Assembly: GCA_029204225.1 (NCBI GenBank)
Contig: CM055108.1
Coordinates: 8,173,101-8,237,100 of the forward strand
DNA: 64,000 nt
Source of the DNA: Diphasiastrum complanatum
Lineage: Eukaryota; Streptophyta; Lycopodiopsida; Lycopodiales; Lycopodiaceae
Reading direction: 5' to 3'
Part shown: one piece after another, positions 1 to 9,976 of the stretch
Position numbering within the stretch: the first letter of the stretch is position 1
Layout of the letters: every line of letters begins with the position of its first letter
The notes under the pieces: generated by a model
Databases searched by the model: none
What the model was told of the DNA's origin: nothing
The model's input: the letters and a program-made list of their open reading frames with translations, nothing else
Position numbers and translations under genes: made by a program

Positions 1-417
1 GATAGCAACCATAGAGAGAGTGAAAAATACTATGAAGGCCTGTGAGACTGTGAAGACGATGTAGGGCAGAGCACACTCTTGAGGTAGGAACGTAGGAACA
101 TCTAATACTCAATTATAATGATGCAAGACACAAAGGCTGGGAACTTGTAGCGCTGCACTGCAAAGATCAAACATTATATGAAGCAGATACAAGGCAAAAT
201 GTCAATTTCTAACAACCTGAGTGAGAGAGAGAAAAAAAGGAAGTGCATTAATGTCTCTTAACTACCCTAATGCAATGCAAGTGAGTACCTTTCAGGTGTG
301 TATGAATCAACATCAAGTGTGTATGACCGGTGCCGCAGCCGAGTGTAAACATGCCATGAAACTATAGCTAACTAATGTACTTATAATAAAGTAGAATAAG
401 TTAACTGGAAATCGTAC

Positions 418-603
418 TTTCAACAAATGAAAATCTCTACTGGAGAGAAAGAGACCTCTGGAGTTAGGATGCTTTTGTGGACTCGGATTCCGCGTCCTTA
501 GCGTTGGTTTTCTGTCAAATATCCGAAAAAATCCTCTCATACATCCAATTTGCTTGTCCAATCGAGGATCCTCACGGAAATTGTTAAAGAGCTTTGATGA
601 CAT
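418..603 (-). CDS. LONGIFOLIA/TRM-like protein, first coding exon (partial, gene leaves the window)
   Basis: The minus-strand ORF starts MSSKLFNNF and holds KQIGCMRGFFRIFDR at about residues 18-32. This resembles the conserved N-terminal motif of plant LONGIFOLIA/TRM (TON1-recruiting motif) proteins, which bind microtubules or TON1 complexes and control cell elongation; those proteins usually start with a short exon followed by introns, which fits here. The ATG at 603 is chosen because it lies about 80 nt inside an exon opened by a clear 3' splice site (AG at 681-682) and begins the motif. A donor is plausible at 418 (AAA|GTACGA) or 456 (GAG|GTCTCT); downstream of either the frame loses family similarity. 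The remaining exons would lie left of position 1. Identity rests on the single motif, so it is moderately certain. Confidence 0.55.
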
Positions 604-671
604 TGCCCCAGGCTAAACGTCACCAAGCTAGAATACGTTTTGCTCTTGCTGTGGAAGACGCCAAGGATATT

Positions 672-677
672 TCACAT
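672..677 (-). promoter_or_regulatory. AUG-stop minimal upstream ORF
   Basis: The leader exon of the LONGIFOLIA-like gene contains ATGTGA, a start codon immediately followed by a stop, 69 nt before the main ATG at 603. AUG-stop elements are known to stall ribosomes and regulate translation in some plant mRNAs (for example the boron transporter NIP5;1). Whether this one is used is unknown. Confidence 0.4.
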
Positions 678-680
678 GTC

Positions 681-705
681 CTGCCAGAAAAAAATAATTT
701 AAGAA
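681..705 (-). other. 3' splice site of a 5'-UTR intron
   Basis: Read on the minus strand, a T-rich tract of about 12 pyrimidines is followed by CTGGCAG and then GACATG. This is a textbook plant acceptor. It sits about 80 nt upstream of the LONGIFOLIA-like ATG, so that gene has a leader intron. The intron probably reaches toward the promoter-like region near 2.7 kb; a candidate donor (GTA|GTAAGT) lies at 1883, but this is unproven. Confidence 0.6.
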
Positions 706-2676
706 ACACATGAACGCCAAAGCTACATAAAGGTAACAGTATCAAAAGTGAAAGGCACGCTCTTACATTTTCCCTTGCAAAAACGCACAACAAACGCAAT
801 AGGATTGTTCTGCTTGGATGCAGCTATGTACTTACTAGGTCCGTCTGGTTATTGTACATCTTTGTTTCATGGCAAGCGTAGATGGTTTGGGAAAACAAAT
901 TTGCTGGGAATGAGTATTCTAATTGGCATTCCAAAGGCGTGGCATTTGTACTCCAGATCATTTGACTGTCAATGCAATATTGAAAAGACTAGTGGGTTAA
1001 TCTCACAACGTGAAATATCTGGCTTCAGTATGTCCAACTCTCATCTTCACAGACGTACGGGTCACATGAGAATCACACGCGATTTTTAGTATCTTTAATC
1101 CATGGAAAAGTACCCATGTTGCAAGGGCTCTTAAGTATGATGAGAACATAACAAAAGAATTGCCACAATCAGTTTCGCAGCAATTAAGGACATGAAGGTA
1201 TAGGTTAGAAAGTAATGACCGACACGATCAATGCAATTTTTCTATCAAAGGCGCGCAGTGTTTGCTACCGGGGTAGGATTCAGAAGAAACAGCCACCTAG
1301 TCTACACACTGAAAACATACGACATCAAACGCTTGCAATTCCACCTTCAAGAATTTCAAATAAAACACCATTCATACAAATTTATCACCTGCTGGTTCGA
1401 CCCACTGCTTGGCAACAACTCAAACAAGTGAAGTTGACAATGTAATGCTTTGTAAGGAATTATGAGGTGTAAACCTTAAACAAGTAGGGCGCAGACCGTT
1501 AACCACATTCTGTGAAGCTATAGCAGTAGCATCGTTTTTCAAGCGATAGAACGGCATGGCAAAAGTTACTTTTGTTATTGGCGTTCTGAATACTTCACCA
1601 AGTTACTGTTATAGAAGGAAAGAGAAAGCTATAGCTTTCATAAACCAATTCATAATAGTATGACCGATAGAAACGCCAAACATATCCCAGTGAATAAGGT
1701 ACTTTCCTCCCTGTACTACAGCTTTGGTCCATTTTACGAGGCATTGTTTCTCATGTTATGATAGAACTTTTCATACGTGTGGAATATTACTGGCAAAGCC
1801 GCCGCAATAGAAGCAATTAGTCGAACCTGCGATTGATGTAATGTGCCAGAATACAGTTATATATGTGGTTGTAATTACTTACTACAGATAACCATACAAG
1901 ACCTGTGTCAGACAAGGATATATACTCATTTCAGCCGGATTATTTGATCTGCAGAGAGGTATGAGAGCGAAAAAGATAGTTTTGTTGGGCATTTTGAATA
2001 GCGTGTTTCCAAAAAGGAGTGGGAAATGCAGGTCAGTGTCAAAATTGGAGCTAAGACTTTACAGACAGGCATTCACTCAGACCACTAAATTTTCTCAATT
2101 CCTCTTAGAAGCGGACACACAGAGGTAATTTACTACTACCTCCACAGGACTATCCGTCATCTTTCTGAAACCAAGATCGACGATAAAAAACTGCAATTGG
2201 CTAGCTTTGGCTGCACATGAGTGCTCTTAACCGATCGTCAACCTGAGTCCAAGTAAAATGGAGTTAAATCCTTCTTAATCTTTCTAGTTGCATCGTAATT
2301 TCGACCAGGCTACCTCAACAAGTTCATACTAATCCATTTCTTTCCTGCTCTCCAAGATATGTCATGCATCCCGTAAATGCTCGCAATTATCTTCCTTCGA
2401 CACACCTTTCTTTCGAGGTACAAATTATCCAATGACGCTAGCTCTTCCGCCTGGTATCATGCCGACATTACCAACCAACAACCCACGAGTCGATTGCATG
2501 CAAAGCGTAAGCTCTTCTGCCCGACACTGCTTCTCAAACGCTTCCCCATGTCCTTCGCAGATGCCATGCCCGTCCACACCTTCCTTGCACGCAATGCTGA
2601 TCGATCCTCCCTGCTCCCTGCTCAGCCGTGCACGCGTGCTCTCGCCTCTCCAGCTTTTCCCGTGCAGCAGCAGGAG

Positions 2677-2680
<4 letters not shown>
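706..2680 (-). other. Presumed leader intron and 5' region of the LONGIFOLIA-like gene; no gene seen
   Basis: About 2 kb without recognisable coding sequence. Short ORFs (for example 748-1089 plus, 113 codons) have no recognisable domains and unremarkable composition. The acceptor at 681 and the promoter-like block at 2.7-2.95 kb suggest most of this stretch is 5'-UTR intron on the minus strand. I see no transposon signature here. Confidence 0.35.

Positions 2681-2686
<6 letters not shown>

Positions 2687-2719
<33 letters not shown>
2687..2719. repeat. (GA)n microsatellite, CT on the minus strand
   Basis: An uninterrupted GA run of about 33 bp, with imperfect GA-rich sequence on its left. 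On the minus strand this is a CT tract, of the kind often found at transcription starts and in 5' leaders of plant genes. It adjoins the ACGT-motif cluster. Confidence 0.9.
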
Positions 2720-2722
<3 letters not shown>

Positions 2723-2764
2723 GACAGAGGCGCTGGGGCGCTGGCGCAGGAGCAGCGGCAGCGT

Positions 2765-2950
2765 TGCACGACGTCAACAATTCACGCCGACGGCAAGCAA
2801 ACCAATCACCGCATATCTTCACAGCACGGCCATTCATCCAGATTTTGCCACGTCTCATCACGCTAATCCACTAGAAACTCTCCACGTGTCTTACTGATCT
2901 CGTGGCCAGCATCCAATTGGCCGGGCGTACTATACATCACGTGATATTAT
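2765..2950 (-). promoter_or_regulatory. Promoter-like cluster of ACGT (G-box/ABRE/CRE-like) motifs
   Basis: Within 180 bp there are two CACGTG G-boxes (2883-2888 and 2938-2943), GACGTGGC on the minus strand (2854-2847), and TGACGTCG on the minus strand (2776-2769). CCAAT-type sequences occur near 2800 and 2910. The block is more GC-rich than its surroundings and abuts the CT tract. These are binding cores of bZIP/bHLH factors acting in light, ABA and stress responses. The likely target is the minus-strand LONGIFOLIA-like gene; no start site is visible directly. Confidence 0.45.
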
Positions 2951-3088
2951 ACTCTATCGCTTGCCTCGGTCGTCACCGCGCCCGAAGGTCCGCTTCGGTA
3001 GGCCTGGAGCGCAGTGGCCATAGGCCCTAGGCCCTAGGTCTAGACTACATGGCTATAACTGCCACCACAGGAATTCATAGGTCATCAC

Positions 3089-5084
3089 CTACAGACATCA
3101 GACCCAACCAATTGTGCCCTTTTTTCTTTTGGTGAATTTTTTTTGCATCGATGGATGCAAAAGGTGCATGTAAATGTTTTTTACATGATGTTCCGTGCGG
3201 AAGGAGTAGATCACCTCCTCGATCGTTCTGCTGTGAGAAGGGCCTTAGACCGAGGGTGGTAGCTTTCCTCTCCTAAAATTCTCCATTACTTATACTTATG
3301 TAATTGGCATTTGAGCTCATAGTGAACACATGGCACATTTTCATAGGCTCTGAACATCTGCGTTCAGAGTCATATTCAATTGGCCTTCAATTGATTACGC
3401 CTGATAGTGGACCGTAACCGGGCCTGCTACCATGTAAAGGCACCCTTCAACGCACCTCGCCGCATGGCGGCTCAGTGGGTGAAGGCTGCATGCTACACAT
3501 AGTAGCGGGCATGCTCACTCTCGCTACCTAGTTTAATCTTTCTCAATTGAGTAGGGAAAGCCTTAAAGCTTGAACTTAGGGCTCGAGCCTCAGTTCTCAC
3601 ATCTAGGGAACCCTTATCACTGCATGTGCTATGTGGACAAGCAATTAGCTATGTGGCAACCACTAATTGATTGTCCACATGAAATTTAAGCTATTATTTT
3701 AGATGCTTAGGTGTCAATTTCTCGTTGGTTGTTTGTATGAGAGTTTTAACGTAAATTGTTAATGGTTGGGAAAGAAATATGTTTTGAAGCTGGCTCCAAA
3801 GGAGATATCTCACCAAAAGTTGTGCCTTAAGTAGCGTATTCAAATTGTTTTGAAATTAGAAACTAAGAGATCATTGTAGAAGATTAAAAAAATAAACAAA
3901 ACTCACCTAAGAGTGAGACCTCGACATTAACAAATAGTCGCAATAGCTTATCGTTGTAGCAGCAAGACAACAAGAAGAAGCACATAGCATTAAGTATTTG
4001 GAAGGTTGTGTAACTTGTCGATAGTTTCATGAAGCAACAAATTTTGGCCTTTATTACAAGGACCACTGCGAGACCCTTCCATCGAGGGTGGTACAAAAGG
4101 GCCTCAAACAATGGCCTTTCCTCCCATGTAAATTCAATGGCTCAACTTTGTTGCAACCTTAGCAAGGCCAAAGTTTGTTGATAATAAGAGTAATGTTTTT
4201 ACTCAATCTTTACATTCAAAGGCTGTGTAATGTACCGTTTGTCATTGGTAACTACGTGCAAATTAAAAAACTCATATTTTGTGGAGGAGAAGACGCATCT
4301 TCAAGTTGAGTCAAAGAAGGACCTTCCCCCCTATTTATAAATAATGAACATGCTAAATGTTGTAATAAATAGAATATTTTTTGTCAGCATTTTTGAGTTG
4401 AAAAAATTAGAATGCAACATTTTTTGAAAATAGACAAATCTTGAAAAGGACAAGATATTAGAATATTGGAGCAAAACTAAAAGGAGCTTATCTATATGTT
4501 GAAGTCCAAATTTGGTGGTTTTGTGTCAGTGAGGGCCCTACGTGATGGCAAGGTCTGAAGGGCAAAGCATTAATTAACCTTGTAATGGTTTGTTCGGGTA
4601 TTGAAGAGCATGAATATTTGGGCAACTCCCCCAAGTGTTGAAGAGCATGAATATTTGGAAAACTCCCCCAAGTGTTGTGGATATTTTCTCCTAAAGGTGA
4701 GTAGAAATTTTGTGGTTTGGTGATTGTTTTTGGCATGTGCATGCTTGACACTGAAGGGAGTGTGGACTTTGGACTCCACCCCAAAATCTTATCAGTATGT
4801 GGCTATCGACACGTATGTCTTTCACTCTCTTTACGATTTCTATTTGTCTCAATGAGTGGTGCCCTCCAGCCAAAGTTGTATATATATATATAGTCCTTGT
4901 TGCTATTAGCATTTATGTTGTCTCAATGAACGGTCCCCCCTATTCAAACTCCACCTCGTGGTGCATCCTAAACTGTTAACTTCTTGTAGTGGTGCCCCTT
5001 ACGTCATAGTTCCTCATGATAGGAGTTGTTTGTGGCATTACTTGGCCAAAGAGGTTGTTGATGAAGATGCCAATGCACACTTTT
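3089..5084. repeat. Unclassified repeat, copy 1 of a direct duplication
   Basis: The segment starting ACATCAGACCCAACCAATTG recurs in the same orientation at about 5402-6488. Shared blocks run through the 'gaggtggcacaaaagggcc'-like zone near 4090 and a final block ending GATGCCAATGCACACTTT. Copy 1 carries two stretches missing from copy 2, roughly 3298-3533 and 4262-4940. No domain, TIR or LTR boundary was recognised; it may be a non-autonomous element or a segmental duplication. Confidence 0.6.
4601..4674. repeat. 37-bp tandem repeat, two copies
   Basis: TTGAAGAGCATGAATATTTG followed by an A/G-variable stretch and CTCCCCCAAGTG occurs twice back to back (4601-4637 and 4638-4674) with two differences. 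It lies inside the segment that only copy 1 of the larger duplication carries. Confidence 0.85.
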
Positions 5085-5401
5085 GGTTTGGTGCATCCAT
5101 TGTCACCTTGAATAGTCGTCGACAAGTTGAAAATCTTGACAAGCTACTTTAACTTTTCAATGTGGCTTGTCGAGATAAAAAATGGCTGTATGTGAAAAGA
5201 GCATTTCAATTCCCTTTGTGATTTACAATAAAAAAATTGTTTTGAAGGGTGCCCTTCTTTTACAATCATTTGGCAACTGTGGCCGACTTTCAAAATTGAC
5301 CATTTGATATAATGGTCAAAATTTAGGTGATGGTAGTTGCCATTATAGATTAGTAAGAGTGGGTACCATGCCCCCTAAACTCGCCCTGCTTGTAGTTTTG
5401 G

Positions 5402-6488
5402 ATACATACATCAGACCCAACCAATTGTGTCTTTTTTTTTCTCGTAAATTTTTTTGCATGCACCTTCCGGGATGCAAAAGGTGCATGTAAAATTTTGTAC
5501 TTTTACATGACCTTTCGTACGGAAGGAGCAAATCACCTCCTTGACCATTCTGTCGTGGGAAGGGTCTTTGACCAAGGGTGGTAGCTTCTCCCTCCTAAAA
5601 TTTTACATTAATTATAGTTACAATCTTTCTCAATTGTGTAGAGGAAAGCCTTAAAGCTTGAACTTAGGGCTCGAGCCTTAGTTCTCACATCTAGGGAATC
5701 CTTAACAGTGCATGTGCTATGTGGAAACCATTAATTGATTGTCCACATGAAATTTAAGCTATTATTTTAGATGCTTAGTTGTCGATTTCTCGTTGTTTGT
5801 CCATATGAGAGTTTTAATTTGTTAATGGTTATAAAATAAATATGTTTTGAAGATGGCTCCAAAGTAAAACAACGTAATTGATATCTCACCAAAAGATGTG
5901 CCTTAAGTAGTGCATTCAAATTGTTTTGAAATTAGAAACTAAGAGATCATTGTAGAAGAATTAAAAAATAAACAAAACTCACTTAATATTGAGACCTAGA
6001 CATCAACAAATTCTTGTAATAGCTTATCGCTATAGCGGCAAGGCTAAAAAAACGAGCACATGGCAATAAGTGCCTAGAAGGTTGTGTAATTTGTTGATGG
6101 TTTCAATTCTTTCATGAAGCAAATTTCTTTGCCCTTTATTACAAGGACCACTGTGAGACCCTTCCATCGACGGTGGTACAAAAGGGCCTCAAACATTGGC
6201 CTTTCCTCCCATGTAATGCCTCACCTTTGTTGCAATTTTTGTTGATAATAGGAGTAATGTTTTTACTCAATCTTTATGATCAAAGGTTAACGTTGCGTAA
6301 TGTACTATTTGTCATTGGTAACTACGTGCACTCCTTAAGCATTCCCTTCAAACTCCACCTCATGGTGCATCCTAAGCTGTTAACTTCTTGTAGTGGTGCC
6401 GCCTACGTCATAGTTCCTCATGACATGAGTTCTTTGTGGCATTAGTTGGCCAAAGAGGTTGTTTATGAAGATGCCAATGCACACTTTA
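5402..6488. repeat. Unclassified repeat, copy 2 of the direct duplication
   Basis: Same order and orientation as 3089-5084 but shorter, because two blocks (about 240 and 690 bp) are absent. About 315 bp of unshared sequence (5085-5401) separates the copies; I see nothing recognisable in that spacer. Confidence 0.6.
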
Positions 6489-6759
6489 TGTCTCCAATGT
6501 ATGTACTGTTGAGCGCATGAGCTAACCTCCCTCACCTCTCTCTCTCATATCTCCACTCACCTCTATCTATGATGTGTAGTTGGTTAGTGTTTGTTTGAAA
6601 TTAGATTTAGTGTGGACTAGAGTTAGTTTGGTGTAGAAATTAACTAAGTAAGCAATTGTTCTAAGTTAGATTACCTATCCTTGTGTTCTAACCCTTCTTC
6701 AGAAGTGGAGGGCTGCTGTTAGTTGATGCCATGAACCCTGAGGTGTCTATACAAGGCCT

Positions 6760-7130
6760 TATCACCCAAATGGGTTTCCAGTGGAGTTGATGAGGAGAGC
6801 TGAGTTTGAGAGCACGAGAATTACTAGCTGTTATACTAAGTGCATATTGTGAGCCCCATGGTAAATCCCAAACGATGGAAAAACCATGTGGGAGCTAGTA
6901 ACTTGGACCCTCTCAAACTTGAGTTGTATTTTCAAGAAAGAGGCCTCCTTAAAAGGATAGTGGTGGAACTCAAAAGTTATGTATGAGAGTTAACTAGCTT
7001 GTGGCTATAAGAAGGAGCCTCATCAACGAGTTCTGGGGCATAAATACTATATTGAAATGCTATTGCAACATTAATTGAAGATCTTTCTCTTGCATTTCCA
7101 TTTTGTGCTTCATATTCATGCATTGGTTTT
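6760..7130 (+). repeat. Diverged LTR-like fragment, same family as 14047 and 20614
   Basis: From about 6790 the sequence parallels the start of the LTR-like repeats at 14047 and 20614, including a stretch like GAGCTGAGTTTGAGAGC and then CCCATGGTAAATCCC with a conserved GATGG...CCATGT core. A TATA-like TATAAGA lies near 7005, where the other copies have TATTTAAGAGG. It is the most diverged of three copies and has no recognisable internal region next to it. Confidence 0.45.
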
Positions 7131-7779
7131 GGTACATTTTGTATGAATAACACAAGATTAATTAATTTTGGACTTTTTCAAAAAAAATTGGACTATTTTG
7201 TGGACCCCCCCCCCCCCCCCATGCAGAAAAAGAAAAAACAAAAACAATTTTAAAAAATTATAAAAAAAACAACAAAATAAAGTCACTATGTCATGTACAT
7301 TCTTACAGTGATGAAATTATCATCCCCACTTATAATAGTTATTCATGTCACTTGAACGAAATTTACAATTAGTAGCACCATCATGAATGAACATTTTAGA
7401 AATTCGAGGTCCATAAAACTGCATCCACGTCTATATCTTGTGGTCGGTCATTGTTTGAAACCCATTCTTTCAGTAGGCATTTTTTGTATAGCTCCTTGTT
7501 GTTGATCGATCTACTGTTTCGTTGGCTCACCATTTAGCCTTTGGAAACGAAAGTAATGAGGATTGGTGTGACCTTCCAAGCCATCATTTCCATGAATAAT
7601 ATGTGAATCTATGAATTCTCTCTAATCTACCATTCGTGCCAGTAGTTCTACTTGAGTTGTTTCGGTATCTTTTGACCAATTCATGCTACCATTTCTGGCA
7701 TTGTAAGAACTGAATTGGCAATGTTCTGGAGATGACACTGAAAACCTAGTCAGTCTTAAAAACAAATTTAATGTGTGTG
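7131..7779. other. Gene-free AT-rich stretch with a C16 homopolymer
   Basis: No coding or element signature. The one distinct feature is a run of 16 C at 7205-7220 followed by A-rich sequence. Confidence 0.5.
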
Positions 7780-8410
7780 TCCAACCATTAAAAACCCCAT
7801 TTTCACTTTTTGGAAGATGTTATGGACCACTAACATCGAACAAAGACCAAAGATAAATTTATTCTTATTCTCTCTCCAACAATTGTCGACTTGGATACAC
7901 AAGATTGGAGGCAAGTAACCACGTGATGCACACACATTTCTTATTGCTCACATTATTGATGTGACAACTTGGTTGCTATCATGAGCATGCAAGGTATCAA
8001 TCCAAACATCACAGAGCAATTTGAATCCATGAACTAGCACCCCGCAAACATGTATCTGTAAAAAATGACTACCCTCCAGTCTGGGAGGAGTCCTCTTGAA
8101 ACGGGGTAATGTTGTTGTATTTTGATCCATTCCATCAATGATCAGGCACAAAGATTTCTCAAGATGTGATCTTGCCAATACGTATACATCTTTCTTGAAT
8201 AAAAAACGTGATGTAGATGACGACGTCTCATTGCAATATAACAATCACGCACCCTGGTGTCAAGAGTTGTCTCCATCGCATTTTTGAGGCCATCACATGT
8301 TTTGCATTTCAACATTCTTTGCTTTGTCAGAGTCTTCACATGTCCAAAGTTGTGATATGCTACTATTGATTTTACTTACTATGCGGAGAAGATATTGTCT
8401 AATTTTGAGT
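7780..8410 (-). pseudogene. DUF7869-like transposase remnant, inverted copy
   Basis: The minus strand encodes pieces matching the plus-strand copy at 11.4-12.05 kb: a C-x2-C segment (KCKTCDGLKNA), LIIDGMDQNTTTLPRF, and a block around HVCGVLVHGFKLLCDVWIDT. DNA similarity continues to about 7780, through a stretch matching the ENKNKF zone, and fades near the place where the other copy has GHTHED. The copy is broken by stops and frameshifts and lacks its N-terminal part. It is inverted relative to the other copy, with the GATC-rich minisatellite between them. Confidence 0.55.
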
Positions 8411-8439
8411 ACTAATGTGCTCCAATGAAAACTATGTGT

Positions 8440-9720
8440 ATGTGTTAGTGGGCTCTCATGGGAGTTGTATGCTAGTTGGGGAGCGGATTTTTGGGATCTT
8501 TTGGGATTTTTCATGGCTTTCGTGGCTTCCTGCAGAATTTGGGATGCCTTCCTCCAAAATTTCTTTGCGGATGCCTTCCACCAGAATTTCTTCGCGGATT
8601 TTCGAGATCTTACGGGATCTTTTGGGATCTTTCGATATCTTTCGAGATCTTTCATGGCTTTCAGGATTTTTCGTGGCCTTTCAATATCTTTTTGGGATCT
8701 TTCGTGGCCTTTCGGGATCTTTTGTGGCTTTTTGGGATTTTTTTGCTTCTTTTCGGGATGTCTGGATCTTTTCGAGATGTCTGCCTCTTTTCGGGGCTTT
8801 CGAGATGTCTGTCTCTATTCAGGAAGCCATCCACCGCGGAAGATGCCTTCCTCCAAAATGTCTTCGCAAATTTTGTGGCTTTCATGGCTTTTTGGGATGT
8901 CTGCGAGATGTCTGCCTCTTTTCGGGACTTCGAGATCTTTCAGGACCTTTCGTGGCTTTCATGCTTTCGTGGCTTTTCGGAATATCTCGGGATGTCTGTG
9001 GGATGTCTGCCTCTTTTCGGGATGTGTGGATCTTTTCAGGATGTCTGCCTCTTTTCAGGGAGCGATATTTGGGATTTTTCATGGCTTCCTGCAGAATTCG
9101 GGATCTTTTCGGGAAGCCATCCGCCACGGTGGATGCCTTCCTCCAGAATTTATTTGTGGATTTCGTGGCTTTTGTGGCTTTCGAGATCTTTTTGGGACCT
9201 TTTTGAGATCTTTCGTGGCTTTTGAGGTCTCTTTTCGGGATGCCTTCCTCCAGATCTCTTCGAGACCTTTTCGAGGAGCGGATTTTTGGGATCATTTGGG
9301 ATTTTTTGTAGCTTTTGTGGCTTTCAAGATCTTTCGTGACTTTCGGGATCTTTTGGGATTTTTTGTGGCTTTTGGGATCTTTCGTAGCTTTTCGGGATCT
9401 TTCGAGGCTTTCGGGATCTTTTGAGATTTTTCATGGCTTTCAGGATCTTTCATGGCTTTTCGACTTTCGGGATCTTTCGGGGCTTTCGGGATCTTTTGGG
9501 ATTTTTTGGGGCTTTCGGGATCTTTCGAAATCGTTTTGGCATCTTTTTGACATCTTTATGACATATTTTTGGCATCTTTTTGGCATCTTTTGAGATTTTC
9601 GGGGAACGGATTTTTGGGATTTTTGAGAAGCCAGCCGCCGCGGTGAATGGCTTCGCGTTTTTTTGGATATTCGAGAATTTTCGGGGATTTTCGAGAATTA
9701 TTTTCGGGGAGCAAAAAAAC
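8440..9720. repeat. GATC-rich degenerate minisatellite array
   Basis: About 1.3 kb built from short alternating modules close to GGGATCTTTC and GTGGCTTTC. Longer recurring blocks are embedded, namely a 'gggagcggatttttgggat' module and GCCATCCGCC-type modules followed by GATGCCTTCCTCCA. Stops are rare, so several frames stay open on both strands (up to 319 codons), giving aromatic-rich FRDLSW-type or lysine-rich KSHERSRK-type peptides. I regard these as by-products of the repeat, not genes. An inverted fragment of the same family lies at 15.06-15.43 kb. Confidence 0.8.
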
Positions 9721-9923
9721 TAAGGGAGCTTTTTATTAGTGTTAATCTAACACATGTCATATGTTTAATCCCATAAGCAATTCTGAGAAATGACAGAAGG
9801 AAAAAAAACATAAATATAGGGAGTCCCCAGTCTAGATTTCCGTTTGCTTTCAAGGTTGTCTAGTTTGATATCAACGAATTTCGGAATTTCATTCATTCAC
9901 TGATTTTTACCCTTTACAAAAAG

Positions 9924-9963
9924 GGATAGTAGTTTGCACTCCTAAATTCAAAGGCTACTATCC
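9924..9963. repeat. Small inverted repeat
   Basis: GGATAGTAG and CTACTATCC face each other across a 22-nt loop, just before the N-terminal part of the transposase remnant. It is too short to call a terminal inverted repeat. Confidence 0.35.
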
Positions 9964-9976
9964 TAGTGAAAAAAAT

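Noticed and set aside
748-1089. 113-codon plus-strand ORF
   Set aside because: Lies in the presumed intron of the minus-strand gene, with no domain or codon pattern.
8415-9424. ORFs up to 319 codons over the GATC-rich array on both strands
   Set aside because: Several overlapping frames are open at once because the short repeat lacks stop codons; the peptides are low-complexity and no start context or domain supports a gene.
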